Of a DNA stretch of 64,000 nt, positions 25,896 to 34,754 are shown piece after piece. The translations under genes and the position numbers were made by a program. The stretch is from Sphingomonadaceae bacterium (GTDB taxonomy: Bacteria > Pseudomonadota > Alphaproteobacteria > Sphingomonadales > Sphingomonadaceae). The stretch lies in contig JACKLA010000002.1 of assembly GCA_024236155.1 (NCBI GenBank), positions 124,001 to 188,000 of the forward strand, written 5' to 3'. Every line of letters begins with the position of its first letter. The stretch's first letter is position 1. The notes below the pieces were generated by a model. The model had not been told where the DNA came from and ran no database searches. It was given only the letters and a program-made list of their open reading frames with translations.

Positions 25896-25931
25896 CTTGC
25901 GGATCATCCCGGCAGGGGCAAAGGTGTATCC

Positions 25932-27221
<1,290 letters not shown>

Positions 27222-27223
27222 GG

Positions 27224-27409
27224 ATGCACGGGCATGTCATCCGGGCGCTGACCTTCACCTGCTTTGCCCTGGCGGCGTTCGGCAGTTTCTGGTTGCTGGG
27301 GAAATACGACCTGCCCGACTGGTACGATTACGTCGTGATCGGCGTATTGATGGTGCTGTGGAAGCTTGTCGACGACCGGCTTGGCGTAGGGCAGGGGCGC
27401 GGCGAATGA
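27224..27409 (+). CDS. Small two-helix membrane protein
   Basis: A 61-residue protein with two hydrophobic spans (about 5-24 and 33-50) separated by GKYDLPDWYDY. The ATG is three bases after the purA stop, with the ribosome-binding site inside purA. Its stop overlaps the next ATG as ATGA, so translation of the transpeptidase is likely coupled to it. No family is recognised. Confidence 0.6.
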   Translation: MHGHVIRALTFTCFALAAFGSFWLLGKYDLPDWYDYVVIGVLMVLWKLVDDRLGVGQGRGE

Positions 27410-27897
27410 AGTGGGCGGCAGTGATACTGTTCACACTGCTCGCGGCCTGCGCGCCGGTCGAGCGCGAACCCCTCACCCAAAAGGCCGATTTCGTGCTGGT
27501 CGACAAGTCCGACAGGACGCTGACACTCTATCGCGATGGCGCCGTGCTCCGCGAATATGCAGGCATTGCCTTCGGCGATGTTCCGCAAGGCCACAAGCGG
27601 TTCGAGGGTGACGAGCGCACGCCGGAAGGTCGCTACACTATCGACACGCGCAACCCGAACAGCGCCTATCATCTCAGCCTGCGTGTTTCCTATCCCAACG
27701 CGCAGGATCGCGCCTATGCGCAGGGTTTGGGGCGCTCGCCCGGCGGGGATATCTTTATCCATGGCCAGCCCAACGGTTCCCTGCTGGACCGCCTGCCCGG
27801 CGACTGGACCGATGGATGCATCGCCGTTTCGAATGGAGAAATGGACGAGCTGTGGTCGGCAATCGATGATGGCACGCCGATCGAGATAAGGCCTTGA
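27406..27897 (+). CDS. L,D-transpeptidase (YkuD) lipoprotein
   Basis: The 163-residue protein has a lipoprotein signal (MKWAAVILFTLLAACAP, lipidated Cys15) and then a YkuD/ErfK catalytic domain. The conserved histidine is in IFIHGQPNG and the catalytic cysteine in DWTDGCIAVSN. Such enzymes make or remodel 3-3 peptidoglycan cross-links, or attach proteins, in the periplasm. It is a minimal single-domain version without LysM. It overlaps the preceding small membrane gene by four bases. Confidence 0.9.
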   Translation: MKWAAVILFTLLAACAPVEREPLTQKADFVLVDKSDRTLTLYRDGAVLREYAGIAFGDVPQGHKRFEGDERTPEGRYTIDTRNPNSAYHLSLRVSYPNAQDRAYAQGLGRSPGGDIFIHGQPNGSLLDRLPGDWTDGCIAVSNGEMDELWSAIDDGTPIEIRP

Positions 27898-27911
27898 CCT
27901 GATCTCATTTT

Positions 27912-27926
27912 GTTCACATCCTGTTC
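27912..27926 (+). promoter_or_regulatory. Candidate LexA (SOS) box, GTTC-N7-GTTC
   Basis: GTTC ACATCCT GTTC lies 21 bases upstream of the winged-helix gene and exactly matches the alphaproteobacterial LexA operator pattern GTTCN7GTTC. Another exact copy lies before rmuC at 39693. By chance about one or two such matches are expected over this whole window, so position matters more than the match itself. Confidence 0.6.
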
Positions 27927-27947
27927 CCCATTGAACAGGAGTCGGGC

Positions 27948-28928
27948 ATGCAAGCGGATTTCACCTATCGTGGGGCAGAGGCAGCGAATGATCCGGCAGG
28001 ACTTCCGCTGAGTGTATCGATCTTCGCGGATCGTGCGCATCTGCGGGATCAGATTGCCGAAGATGCTGCGGCTGCGGGCCTGCGTGTCGGGCAGTGTGGG
28101 GCGGTGGCCGAACTGCTCGAGGGCGGCCCTCAGGCGCTGGGTGATATCGTGCTGCTCGATTGTCCCCTAGTGGATGGCGCCCGGCTTGCGGCGCTGGCCC
28201 GGCTCGATGTGCGGGTGGCGCGGTCAGGCGCGCGGCTGGTGGTGTCGACGTCGCTCGATGCGCTCGATGCGGTATTCGGTTGTTTCGACCAGTCGCGTGC
28301 GCAGATTTTGGTCGATCCGGGCAGGGGAGAGCGCGTGATTGCGCTTGGCGGCATGCTGACCGGCTTGCCCGGCATGCGCCTGCGCGAACTGGGTGAGGAG
28401 GACCGCCTCACCCTGATGCGACTGACCGAACAGGTTGGCCAGATTGCCGAGCGGCTCGAACGTCTGGACCGGCAGGGACTGAGTGCGAGCGGCGGTGTCT
28501 TTCGCTTCGAATCGCCCGGCAGGGATTTCAAGGGCGAGGATGAGGCGATGGCCGGGCTTGTCCGCAGCAAGAAGCCTCCGCTGCCCGATCCGCGCCTTGT
28601 GCGCCAGATCATTCGCCAGCGCCGCTTGCGCGATCAGTTTTTCGACGCAAGCCTGTTCGCCGATCCGGCATGGGACATGTTGCTCGACCTTACCGCCGCG
28701 CGGGTCGAGCATGTGCGGGTATCGGTCAGTTCGCTGTGTATTGCTGCCGCCGTCCCGCCGACGACCGCACTGCGCTGGATCAGCCAGATGGTCGAGGCCG
28801 GCCTGTTCGAACGGGTGGAGGACGATACGGATCGCCGCCGGGTGTTCATCGGATTGAGCGACAAGGCCGCCAGTGCAATGGCAGGCTATTTCGCGGCGCT
28901 CGAAGACAAGCAGGTCGCGGCCGCCTGA
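27948..28928 (+). CDS. Winged-helix DNA-binding protein with degenerate receiver-like domain
   Basis: The 326-residue protein has an N-terminal alpha/beta region resembling a response-regulator receiver: LSVSIFADR at the first strand, IVLLDCP with Asp71 at the acceptor position, LVVSTS near residue 100, and LVDP where receivers have a Lys-Pro. The switch lysine is therefore replaced by Asp123. The C-terminus (about 245-315) is MarR-like winged helix (SSLCIAAAVPPTTALRWISQ, DRRRVFIGLSDKA). AGGAG precedes the ATG. A LexA-type box sits in its promoter. It probably regulates transcription, perhaps without phosphorylation. Confidence 0.75.
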   Translation: MQADFTYRGAEAANDPAGLPLSVSIFADRAHLRDQIAEDAAAAGLRVGQCGAVAELLEGGPQALGDIVLLDCPLVDGARLAALARLDVRVARSGARLVVSTSLDALDAVFGCFDQSRAQILVDPGRGERVIALGGMLTGLPGMRLRELGEEDRLTLMRLTEQVGQIAERLERLDRQGLSASGGVFRFESPGRDFKGEDEAMAGLVRSKKPPLPDPRLVRQIIRQRRLRDQFFDASLFADPAWDMLLDLTAARVEHVRVSVSSLCIAAAVPPTTALRWISQMVEAGLFERVEDDTDRRRVFIGLSDKAASAMAGYFAALEDKQVAAA

Positions 28929-28930
28929 CG

Positions 28931-29707
28931 CTACCCGGCGCGTCGCAATATGATCGTCAGGCCGGGCGGTATTTCTGCCTCGGCCCTGTACGCGCACCGC
29001 ACTGCATCGGCGCGTGCCCTTTCGAGGATTGCTGCAGCTATTTGCGGATCGTGGAGGATCGTGTCCGCCATTCCCAACAGGCGAGCCTGGCGCAGGGTGA
29101 GGTCGTCCGGATCGTCGCTTGTCAGGTGGATTTCGACTGCTCGGTCCGTTGAGGCCTTGGTCGACTGTGCAAGCCAGTTATCGATATGCCCGGCAGATCG
29201 GGCATCGAGCGGATCGAGTGGCCCGTTTTCGCTCAACGCCTCGTCCAGCGCGATCCTGCGATCGCTGGCGTCGGGATATTGCGCCCGAATTGCATCGCGT
29301 GCCCTGCCCAGCCCGTCGGCAAGCCTGCCCAGAGATTGGGGCAGCATGGCTTCCAGCCGCAACCTTAACTGCTTGGCCAGTCCCGCCGAAGCGCCCGATG
29401 TGCCGATGGCTATGAGCACCGGATCACGGTCAAGTATGCTCGGGGTGGTGAAATCGCACAGTTCGGGGCGATCGGCGACGTTGACCAGCAGACCCAGCGA
29501 TTTGAGCCTGCGCGCGGTGGCTTCTGCCTGGCGCGGGTCTTCAACCGCCACGAAAGCGAGCGAGGCATGGTGTGCTTCGGTTTCGGCGCAAACGACACCG
29601 CCGGCACGCTCGACCAGCCGCGCCTTCGCTTCGCCCATTGCTCCTTCTCCCACCACCACAACCTTGCAGCCGGCAATGCGGTGGAAAAGGGGAAGCGAAG
29701 CGATCAT
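28931..29707 (-). CDS. cysG: Precorrin-2 dehydrogenase / sirohydrochlorin ferrochelatase with SUMT remnant
   Basis: The first 180 of 258 residues are the CysG N-terminal (Met8p-like) module, with the NAD-binding turn KVVVVGEGAMGEAKARL and the siroheme-synthase helices. This module makes siroheme from precorrin-2 for sulfite or nitrite reductase. Residues about 190-240 (VEIHLTSDDPDDLTLRQARL, then LGMADTILHD) read like the start of the SUMT half of CysG, but the GAGPGD loop has decayed and the rest is missing. Methylation must come from elsewhere, plausibly the cobA at the left edge. The start overlaps the lysA stop as ATGA. Confidence 0.85.
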   Translation of the reverse strand: MIASLPLFHRIAGCKVVVVGEGAMGEAKARLVERAGGVVCAETEAHHASLAFVAVEDPRQAEATARRLKSLGLLVNVADRPELCDFTTPSILDRDPVLIAIGTSGASAGLAKQLRLRLEAMLPQSLGRLADGLGRARDAIRAQYPDASDRRIALDEALSENGPLDPLDARSAGHIDNWLAQSTKASTDRAVEIHLTSDDPDDLTLRQARLLGMADTILHDPQIAAAILERARADAVRCAYRAEAEIPPGLTIILRRAG

Positions 29708-30966
29708 TTCAGCCAGTCTGGAACCCGCTCGGCATCCATGATTGCCCCGGCATCGATCCGGTCGGCAACAACGGCGAATTTGTCGCCATCGACCAGCACT
29801 TCCGCCACGAAACCCCGCGAGTTGTAGGAACTGGCCATGGTGGCGCCATAGGCCCCCGCAGTGCGGAACACCGCCAGTTCGCCCGATGCCAGCGCATCGC
29901 ATTCACGGTCGGTCGCAAAGGTGTCGCCCGTCTCGCAGATCGGGCCGACGATATTGGCTGTCATCCGCTCGCCGCTGGGTTCGACCGCCTCGAAATCGTG
30001 CCATGCGCCATAGAGCGCGGGCCGGGCAAGGTCGTTCATCGCGGCATCGACAATTACGAAAGGCGGGCCATTGCCGCCGCGCTTCACCCGCACCACCCGG
30101 GTCAGCAACACGCCGGCATTGCCCGCGATGACCCGGCCCGGTTCGAAGGCTAGCTTCACATCCCAGCCCGATGTGGCGCGAGCGACCATCGCGCCATAGT
30201 CGGCAGGCGAGGGAAGTACTTCACCCTTGCGATAGGGCACACCCAGACCGCCGCCCAGGTCGACATGGGTGATAGTGTGGCCTGCAACCTGCAAATCCTC
30301 GACCAGCTTGCCGACTTTGGCGAAGGCGGTCTCCAGCGGTTCGAGATCGGCCAGCTGGCTGCCGATATGGATTGCCACGCCGCGCAGGTTCATGCCCTCA
30401 AGCGCGGCAAGTTCGGCAAAAGTCTCGCGCGCGCGCAGCAGTGGCACACCGAACTTGTTTTCTGCCTTGCCGGTCGAGATCTTCTCATGGGTTTTCGCGT
30501 CAACATCGGGGTTTATCCGCAGGCAGGCTTGCGCCTCGATTCCGCGTGCCGTGGCGATCCCTGCCAGTTCGTGGCCTTCCTCGCGCGATTCGATGTTGAA
30601 CTGCCCGATCTTCTCGTCGAGGCCGAGTTCCAGTTCAGCCCGGGTCTTGCCAACACCTGAGAAAACGATCTTGTCCGGCGCGATCCCCGCCGCGAGCGCG
30701 CGGCGCAACTCGCCTCCCGAAACCACATCGGCACCGAATCCCTGTTTCTGCAGCACATTGAGCACGGCGAGATTGGGATTGGATTTGACGGCAAAGGCGA
30801 TCAGCGGCTGGTCCAGCCCGCTCAACGCCTCGGTGAACACCTGCGCATGGCGTTCGAGCGTAGCGCGGGAATAGACATAAACCGGAGTGCCGACCGTTTC
30901 TGCGATCTGCGGCAGCGGAACATCCTCGGCGTGCATCACACCGTTCCTGAGGGCGAAGTGGTCCAT
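29704..30966 (-). CDS. lysA: Diaminopimelate decarboxylase
   Basis: The 420-residue PLP enzyme converts meso-diaminopimelate to lysine. Lys61 in FAVKSNPN is the PLP lysine, and HIGSQLADLEPL, the glycine-rich VDLGGGLGVPY and the C-terminal GPICETGDTFA with the substrate cysteine are all present. It sits in a leftward run argH, small lipoprotein, lysA, cysG with short gaps or overlaps. The order argH-lipoprotein-lysA is common in Proteobacteria. Confidence 0.97.
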   Translation of the reverse strand: MDHFALRNGVMHAEDVPLPQIAETVGTPVYVYSRATLERHAQVFTEALSGLDQPLIAFAVKSNPNLAVLNVLQKQGFGADVVSGGELRRALAAGIAPDKIVFSGVGKTRAELELGLDEKIGQFNIESREEGHELAGIATARGIEAQACLRINPDVDAKTHEKISTGKAENKFGVPLLRARETFAELAALEGMNLRGVAIHIGSQLADLEPLETAFAKVGKLVEDLQVAGHTITHVDLGGGLGVPYRKGEVLPSPADYGAMVARATSGWDVKLAFEPGRVIAGNAGVLLTRVVRVKRGGNGPPFVIVDAAMNDLARPALYGAWHDFEAVEPSGERMTANIVGPICETGDTFATDRECDALASGELAVFRTAGAYGATMASSYNSRGFVAEVLVDGDKFAVVADRIDAGAIMDAERVPDWLK

Positions 30967-30978
30967 AAGTCCTGAAAG

Positions 30979-31221
30979 CTATTCGGGCGGGGGAAGGTCG
31001 AAGGGATCGTCTTCACGATCCTCGGAGCGGCGACGCAGTTCGACACTGCGTTCAGGTGCGGCCTGCGTGTCGCGGGCGAGCAATTCCTCGGCTTCAGGCT
31101 GCGATTCGGCACCAATCGGGGCCACCGGCAAACCTTCACCCGGATAGGTTTCGAGCGGCGCGCGCTGGCCGCAGGCGGCGAGCAGGGCAATCGGGGCCAG
31201 GGCGAGAAGTTTGCGCATCAT
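30979..31221 (-). CDS. Small lipoprotein, LptM-like
   Basis: An 80-residue lipoprotein with signal MMRKLLALAPIALLAACGQ and a hydrophilic, proline-ending mature part (EDDPFDLPPPE). The argH-lipoprotein-lysA position and the GQRAPLETY segment fit the small lipoprotein family that includes LptM (YifL), which aids LptD maturation in enterobacteria. That role here is inference. Two adjacent ATGs start the gene, and the argH stop overlaps the first as ATGA. Confidence 0.7.
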   Translation of the reverse strand: MMRKLLALAPIALLAACGQRAPLETYPGEGLPVAPIGAESQPEAEELLARDTQAAPERSVELRRRSEDREDDPFDLPPPE

Positions 31222-32642
31222 TCCTCCATGCCGAGCGCCATGCGCGCTGCGGCCACCTGCTGCCTTACTCGTTCGGGTGCGGTCCCGCCATAGGAGGCAC
31301 GCGATGCGACCGATGCATCGACCGACAGAGCCGCGAACACCCGGTCATCGATCCGCGAGTCGATCTGCTGCAATTCCGCGAGCGAAAGCTGGTCGAGAGC
31401 CACGCCCTGCGCCTCCGCCAGCTTTACCGCTGCGCCGGTGATATGGTGCGCCTCGCGGAAGGGAATATCCGCCTCGCGCACCAGCCAGTCGGCAAGGTCG
31501 GTGGCAGTGGCATAGCCGAGTTCGGCGGCCTGCCGCATCCGGTCAGTGTTGAAAGTAGCATCTGCGACCATGCCGGTCATCGCCGCGATGCTGAGGGCGA
31601 GCAGGCTTGCGGCTTCGAACACTGGCGGCTTGTCGTCCTGCATGTCCTTCGAATAGGCGAGCGGCAGGCCCTTCATCGTCACCATCAGCGCCGTTGCGCA
31701 GCCGACGATCCGGCCCGAATGGCCGCGCACCAGCTCGGCGGCGTCGGGGTTCTTTTTCTGCGGCATGATCGAACTGCCGGTGCTCAGCGCGTCGGGCATG
31801 CGGACGAAGCCATAGGGCTGGCTCGCCCAGATGATCATTTCTTCGGCCAGCCGCGACAGGTGGAGCGAGCATTGCGCCGCCGCCATCAGGTAATCGAGCG
31901 CGAAATCCCGATCGGACACGGCATCGAGGCTGTTCGCGGTAGGGCGATCGAAGCCGAGCGCCTTGCTGGTCATCTCACGGTCGATCGGAAAGCCGGTGCC
32001 TGCCAGTGCTGCGCTGCCCAGCGGGCTTTCGTTGAGCCGCGCGCGCGCATCGGCAAAACGGCTGCGGTCTCGCCGGATCATCTCGTAATAGGCCATCAGG
32101 TGATGACCCAGAGTAACTGGTTGCGCGGTCTGGAGATGGGTGAAGCCGGGCATGATGCTGCCTGCATGCTCGCCCGCGCGGGTGACCAGTGCCTGTTGCA
32201 ATGCCAGCAGACCGGCATCGGCCTGATCGATCGCCTCGCGCACCCAGAGGCGGAAATCGGTCGCCACCTGATCGTTGCGGCTGCGTGCGGTGTGTAGCCT
32301 ACCAGCTGCCGGGCCAACAATCTGGGCAAGGCGACTTTCGGTGGTCATGTGGATGTCTTCGAGGTCCCAATCCTCGGGCACGCCGTCGGCTTCGTACTCG
32401 GCGGCAACCGCGTCGAGGCCATCGGAAATCGTTGCGGCATCCTCTGCCGTCACGATACCCTGCTGCGCCAGCATGGCGACATGCGCCTTCGACCCGGCGA
32501 TGTCCTGTCTCCACAACGCCTTGTCGAACGGGATCGAGGCGTTGATTTCGCGCATGATCGCGCTAGGTCCATCCGCGAACCTGCCACCCCACATCTGGTT
32601 GGAGCTGCCCGTGTTGTCCCGTTCGTTGCTCACGCTCGCCAT
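31218..32642 (-). CDS. argH: Argininosuccinate lyase
   Basis: The 474-residue enzyme splits argininosuccinate into arginine and fumarate. MWGGRFADGPSAIM is the characteristic start, HTARSRNDQVATD and the signature GSSIMPQKKNPD of the fumarase/ASL superfamily are intact, and length is normal. I chose the ATG at 32642, with GGAAG upstream; the ATG at 32594 right before the conserved WGGRF is the alternative. With the longer form the gene overlaps the divergent tlpA start by 32 bases. Confidence 0.95.
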   Translation of the reverse strand: MASVSNERDNTGSSNQMWGGRFADGPSAIMREINASIPFDKALWRQDIAGSKAHVAMLAQQGIVTAEDAATISDGLDAVAAEYEADGVPEDWDLEDIHMTTESRLAQIVGPAAGRLHTARSRNDQVATDFRLWVREAIDQADAGLLALQQALVTRAGEHAGSIMPGFTHLQTAQPVTLGHHLMAYYEMIRRDRSRFADARARLNESPLGSAALAGTGFPIDREMTSKALGFDRPTANSLDAVSDRDFALDYLMAAAQCSLHLSRLAEEMIIWASQPYGFVRMPDALSTGSSIMPQKKNPDAAELVRGHSGRIVGCATALMVTMKGLPLAYSKDMQDDKPPVFEAASLLALSIAAMTGMVADATFNTDRMRQAAELGYATATDLADWLVREADIPFREAHHITGAAVKLAEAQGVALDQLSLAELQQIDSRIDDRVFAALSVDASVASRASYGGTAPERVRQQVAAARMALGMEE

Positions 32643-33183
32643 CCTGACGCTTCCACTGGCCGCATGCGATAGGGAAGCACCGGACGAGGCGCAACAACAG
32701 GGCGCTTTGGCGGGTGACAAGGCAGGCTTCGCAGGAGAGATCGATCGCAGCCGTGCAGGCGAGCTGATGCCCGCCGTTCTGGTATCCGCCCCCGATGGCA
32801 CCCAGCTCAATCTCGGCGCACTGCAAGGGCAACCGGTGCTGCTCAACCTGTGGGCGACATGGTGCATCCCGTGCGTGCGCGAAATGCCGATGCTGGATGA
32901 GCTGGCGGATGAGTATGGCGATAGCCTGCGCGTGGTCACCGTCAGCCAGGACAAGCACGGTAAGGCGGACAAGGTGGAGGCGTTTTTCGAGCGGCTCGGA
33001 TTCGCCAATCTGGAACCCTGGCTCGATCCGGACAACAAGCTCGATTACGCGATTTCGGACGGGGCGCTTCCTGCGACCGTGCTCTACGATGCGAGCGGGC
33101 AGGAAGTGTGGCGCGTGGTCGGCGAATACGACTGGTCAAGCGCGGCGGCGCGTGAGGCGATTGCGGAAGGGGTGGGGACATGA
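32611..33183 (+). CDS. TlpA-family thioredoxin-like lipoprotein
   Basis: The 190-residue product has a lipoprotein signal (LLTLAILTLPLAAC) and a TlpA/ResA-type thioredoxin domain with the redox pair in LWATWCIPCVREMP and a cis-proline region in GALPATVLYD. It would be a membrane-anchored periplasmic thiol oxidoreductase, for example in cytochrome c maturation. No ATG fits the signal peptide; GTG at 32611 with GGAG seven bases upstream is the likely start, with TTG at 32614 possible. It is divergent from argH with overlapping 5' ends. Confidence 0.85.
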   Translation: MLSRSLLTLAILTLPLAACDREAPDEAQQQGALAGDKAGFAGEIDRSRAGELMPAVLVSAPDGTQLNLGALQGQPVLLNLWATWCIPCVREMPMLDELADEYGDSLRVVTVSQDKHGKADKVEAFFERLGFANLEPWLDPDNKLDYAISDGALPATVLYDASGQEVWRVVGEYDWSSAAAREAIAEGVGT

Positions 33184-33218
33184 TTATTGACTAGATCGAG
33201 CTTGGAAAGGCTAAGAGA

Positions 33219-33452
33219 ATGAAATGGTTACTAGTATTTGCTGTGTATCAGGCACCACCCGGCGCAGTCGACTGGGACGGACCTTGGACGATGGGCATAA
33301 CACATCTGATCGAAGGTAGTTTTGATTCAGAAGCTGCCTGTCGCAACGAGGCCATACAAATCAAAGGCCGACTTCATCAGGGTATGCTGGCACCGGTACG
33401 CTACCGATGTGTGCCTATGCCGGCGGACTTGCCAAAAGGGGCCGAGCGCTAG
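33219..33452 (+). CDS. Small hypothetical protein
   Basis: The 77-residue product begins MKWLLVFAVYQAPPG and has two cysteines in its mature part (EAACRNEA, YRCVPM), suggesting a small exported protein with a disulfide, though the signal peptide is weak. GGAAAGG precedes the ATG and an intrinsic terminator follows 14 bases after the stop, which supports a real transcription unit. Base composition is less G+C-rich than its neighbours. No family is recognised. Confidence 0.55.
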   Translation: MKWLLVFAVYQAPPGAVDWDGPWTMGITHLIEGSFDSEAACRNEAIQIKGRLHQGMLAPVRYRCVPMPADLPKGAER

Positions 33453-33466
33453 AAACGGCTCGTATC

Positions 33467-33493
33467 CTCCCGCCCTTGCGGTTGGGAGTTTTT
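33467..33493 (+). terminator. Intrinsic terminator
   Basis: CTCCC at 33467-33471 pairs with GGGAG at 33484-33488, with partial inner pairing and an immediately following TTTTT. It lies just downstream of the small gene at 33219-33452. Confidence 0.75.
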
Positions 33494-33497
33494 CGGC

Positions 33498-33522
33498 CAC
33501 CAATGTCCCCCGGACATTGGTG
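33498..33522. repeat. Perfect 11-base-pair hairpin next to tRNA-Val
   Basis: CACCAATGTCC-CCC-GGACATTGGTG is a perfect inverted repeat. It lies 15 bases beyond the 3' end of the leftward tRNA-Val and just after the terminator of the rightward small gene. It may end the tRNA transcript or be a mobile palindrome; no T-run follows directly. Confidence 0.5.
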
Positions 33523-33536
33523 AGTCTCTAAAAAAC

Positions 33537-33612
33537 TGGTGGGCGATGACAGGCTCGAACTGCCGACCCTCTCGGTGTAAACGAGATGCTCTACCAACTG
33601 AGCTAATCGCCC
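33537..33612 (-). tRNA. tRNA-Val (anticodon UAC)
   Basis: The minus-strand 76-mer folds as a tRNA: acceptor GGGCGAT/ATCGCCC, D-arm AGCTCAGTTGGTAGAGC, anticodon arm CTCG-TTTACAC-CGAG with TAC, T-arm GGCAGTTCGAGCCTG, and encoded CCA. The anticodon reads GUA and other valine codons by wobble. An apparent ORF over it on the same strand is only the tRNA read as codons. Confidence 0.95.
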
Positions 33613-33698
33613 GCACCAGCTTCGCGGTGTGCTGCACATAGCGCCGAATGTTTGAGAATCAATTGCGAATATCGGCTGGCTGGCTGTAGGGGCGCGAA

Positions 33699-34676
33699 AT
33701 GACCAGCCGGATCACTGTCCTTGCCACCGGAGGCACCATTGCGGGCATCGCCGGATCGGCGATCGCGAAAGACTATGTCGCGGGCCAGATCACGATCGAG
33801 GATTATCTGGAAGAAGTCGGTGGGCTCGGCCTTGGGGCGGAGTTTTCCGGTCGCCAGATCGCCAATATCGATTCGGCCGATATCGGCCCGGAGGTCTGGA
33901 ACGCGCTGCATCCGGCGGTGATCGAGGCGCTGGCAGACGATGATTGCGACGGGGTGATCGTCACCCATGGCACCGACACGCTGGAGGAAACCGCCTTCCT
34001 GCTCGACCTGACATTGCCTGCGAGCAAACCGGTGGTGCTGGTCGGCGCCATGCGGCCTGCCGATGCGGTCGGCTATGACGGACTGCGTAACTTCGCCAAT
34101 GCCGTTCGCGTTGCGAGTGATGCCGATGCGGCAGGACGCGGGGTGCTGGTGGTGATGGGCGACCGTGTGTTCGGCGCGCGCGATGTGCGCAAGGTTCGCA
34201 CGCGCGGCACCGACGCCTTTCGCGGCTTCCCGCGCGAATCTGTGGCGCTGGTCACGCCCAGCTCGCTCGAGTGGTTCGGCGCGCCGTGGCGGCCCGACGC
34301 CGTCGCGCAATTCGACTGGTGCGATGCGCTGCCCGAGGTGGTGATCCTCTACGCCCACGCAGCGATGGATGCTGTGGCGGTTGAGCGGATGATCGGGCAG
34401 GACGCACGCGGTGTTGTCGTTGCCGGAGTGGGTGAGGGCAATATGCCGGAGGTTGTGCGGCAGGAGTTGGTCCGGCAACGCGCGAGCGGCCTGCACGTAG
34501 TCCGTGCCAGCCGTGCGGACGAAGGCTTGGTCGACCGTGAGGCGGAGGACGATGCCAATGGCTTCACCGCCGCCCGCGCGCTCAATCCGCAAAAGGCGCG
34601 TATCCTTCTGCAATTGCTGATCGCAAACGGGATTACCGAGCCTGCCGCGATCCAGCGCGTGTTCGACGGTAGCTGA
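33699..34676 (+). CDS. L-asparaginase, cytosolic form
   Basis: The 325-residue enzyme hydrolyses asparagine to aspartate and ammonia. Both catalytic threonine motifs are present, VLATGGTIAGIAG at the N-terminus and VIVTHGTDTLEETAF near residue 90, along with VLVGAMRPADAVGYDG. There is no signal peptide, so it should be cytosolic, although the motifs are of the general AnsA/AnsB family. It stands alone and is followed by two REP-type palindromes. Confidence 0.9.
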   Translation: MTSRITVLATGGTIAGIAGSAIAKDYVAGQITIEDYLEEVGGLGLGAEFSGRQIANIDSADIGPEVWNALHPAVIEALADDDCDGVIVTHGTDTLEETAFLLDLTLPASKPVVLVGAMRPADAVGYDGLRNFANAVRVASDADAAGRGVLVVMGDRVFGARDVRKVRTRGTDAFRGFPRESVALVTPSSLEWFGAPWRPDAVAQFDWCDALPEVVILYAHAAMDAVAVERMIGQDARGVVVAGVGEGNMPEVVRQELVRQRASGLHVVRASRADEGLVDREAEDDANGFTAARALNPQKARILLQLLIANGITEPAAIQRVFDGS

Positions 34677-34677
34677 T

Positions 34678-34748
34678 CCCCCGCGAAGGCGGGGGTCTGG
34701 GGAATTTGGCGTCAACCTAGTGACCTCAGGTTCCCGCCTTCGCGGGAA
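34678..34748. repeat. Pair of GAAG-looped REP-type palindromes
   Basis: CCCCCGC-GAAG-GCGGGGG at 34678-34695 and TTCCCGC-CTTC-GCGGGAA at 34731-34748 are inverted copies of the same unit as at 21859. They fill the space between the convergent asparaginase and oxidoreductase genes and probably end both transcripts. Confidence 0.7.
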
Positions 34749-34754
34749 CTCATA

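Noticed and set aside
33415..33639. ORFs over tRNA-Val encoding AQLVEHLVY-like peptides
   Set aside because: This is the tRNA read as protein, a well-known artefact.
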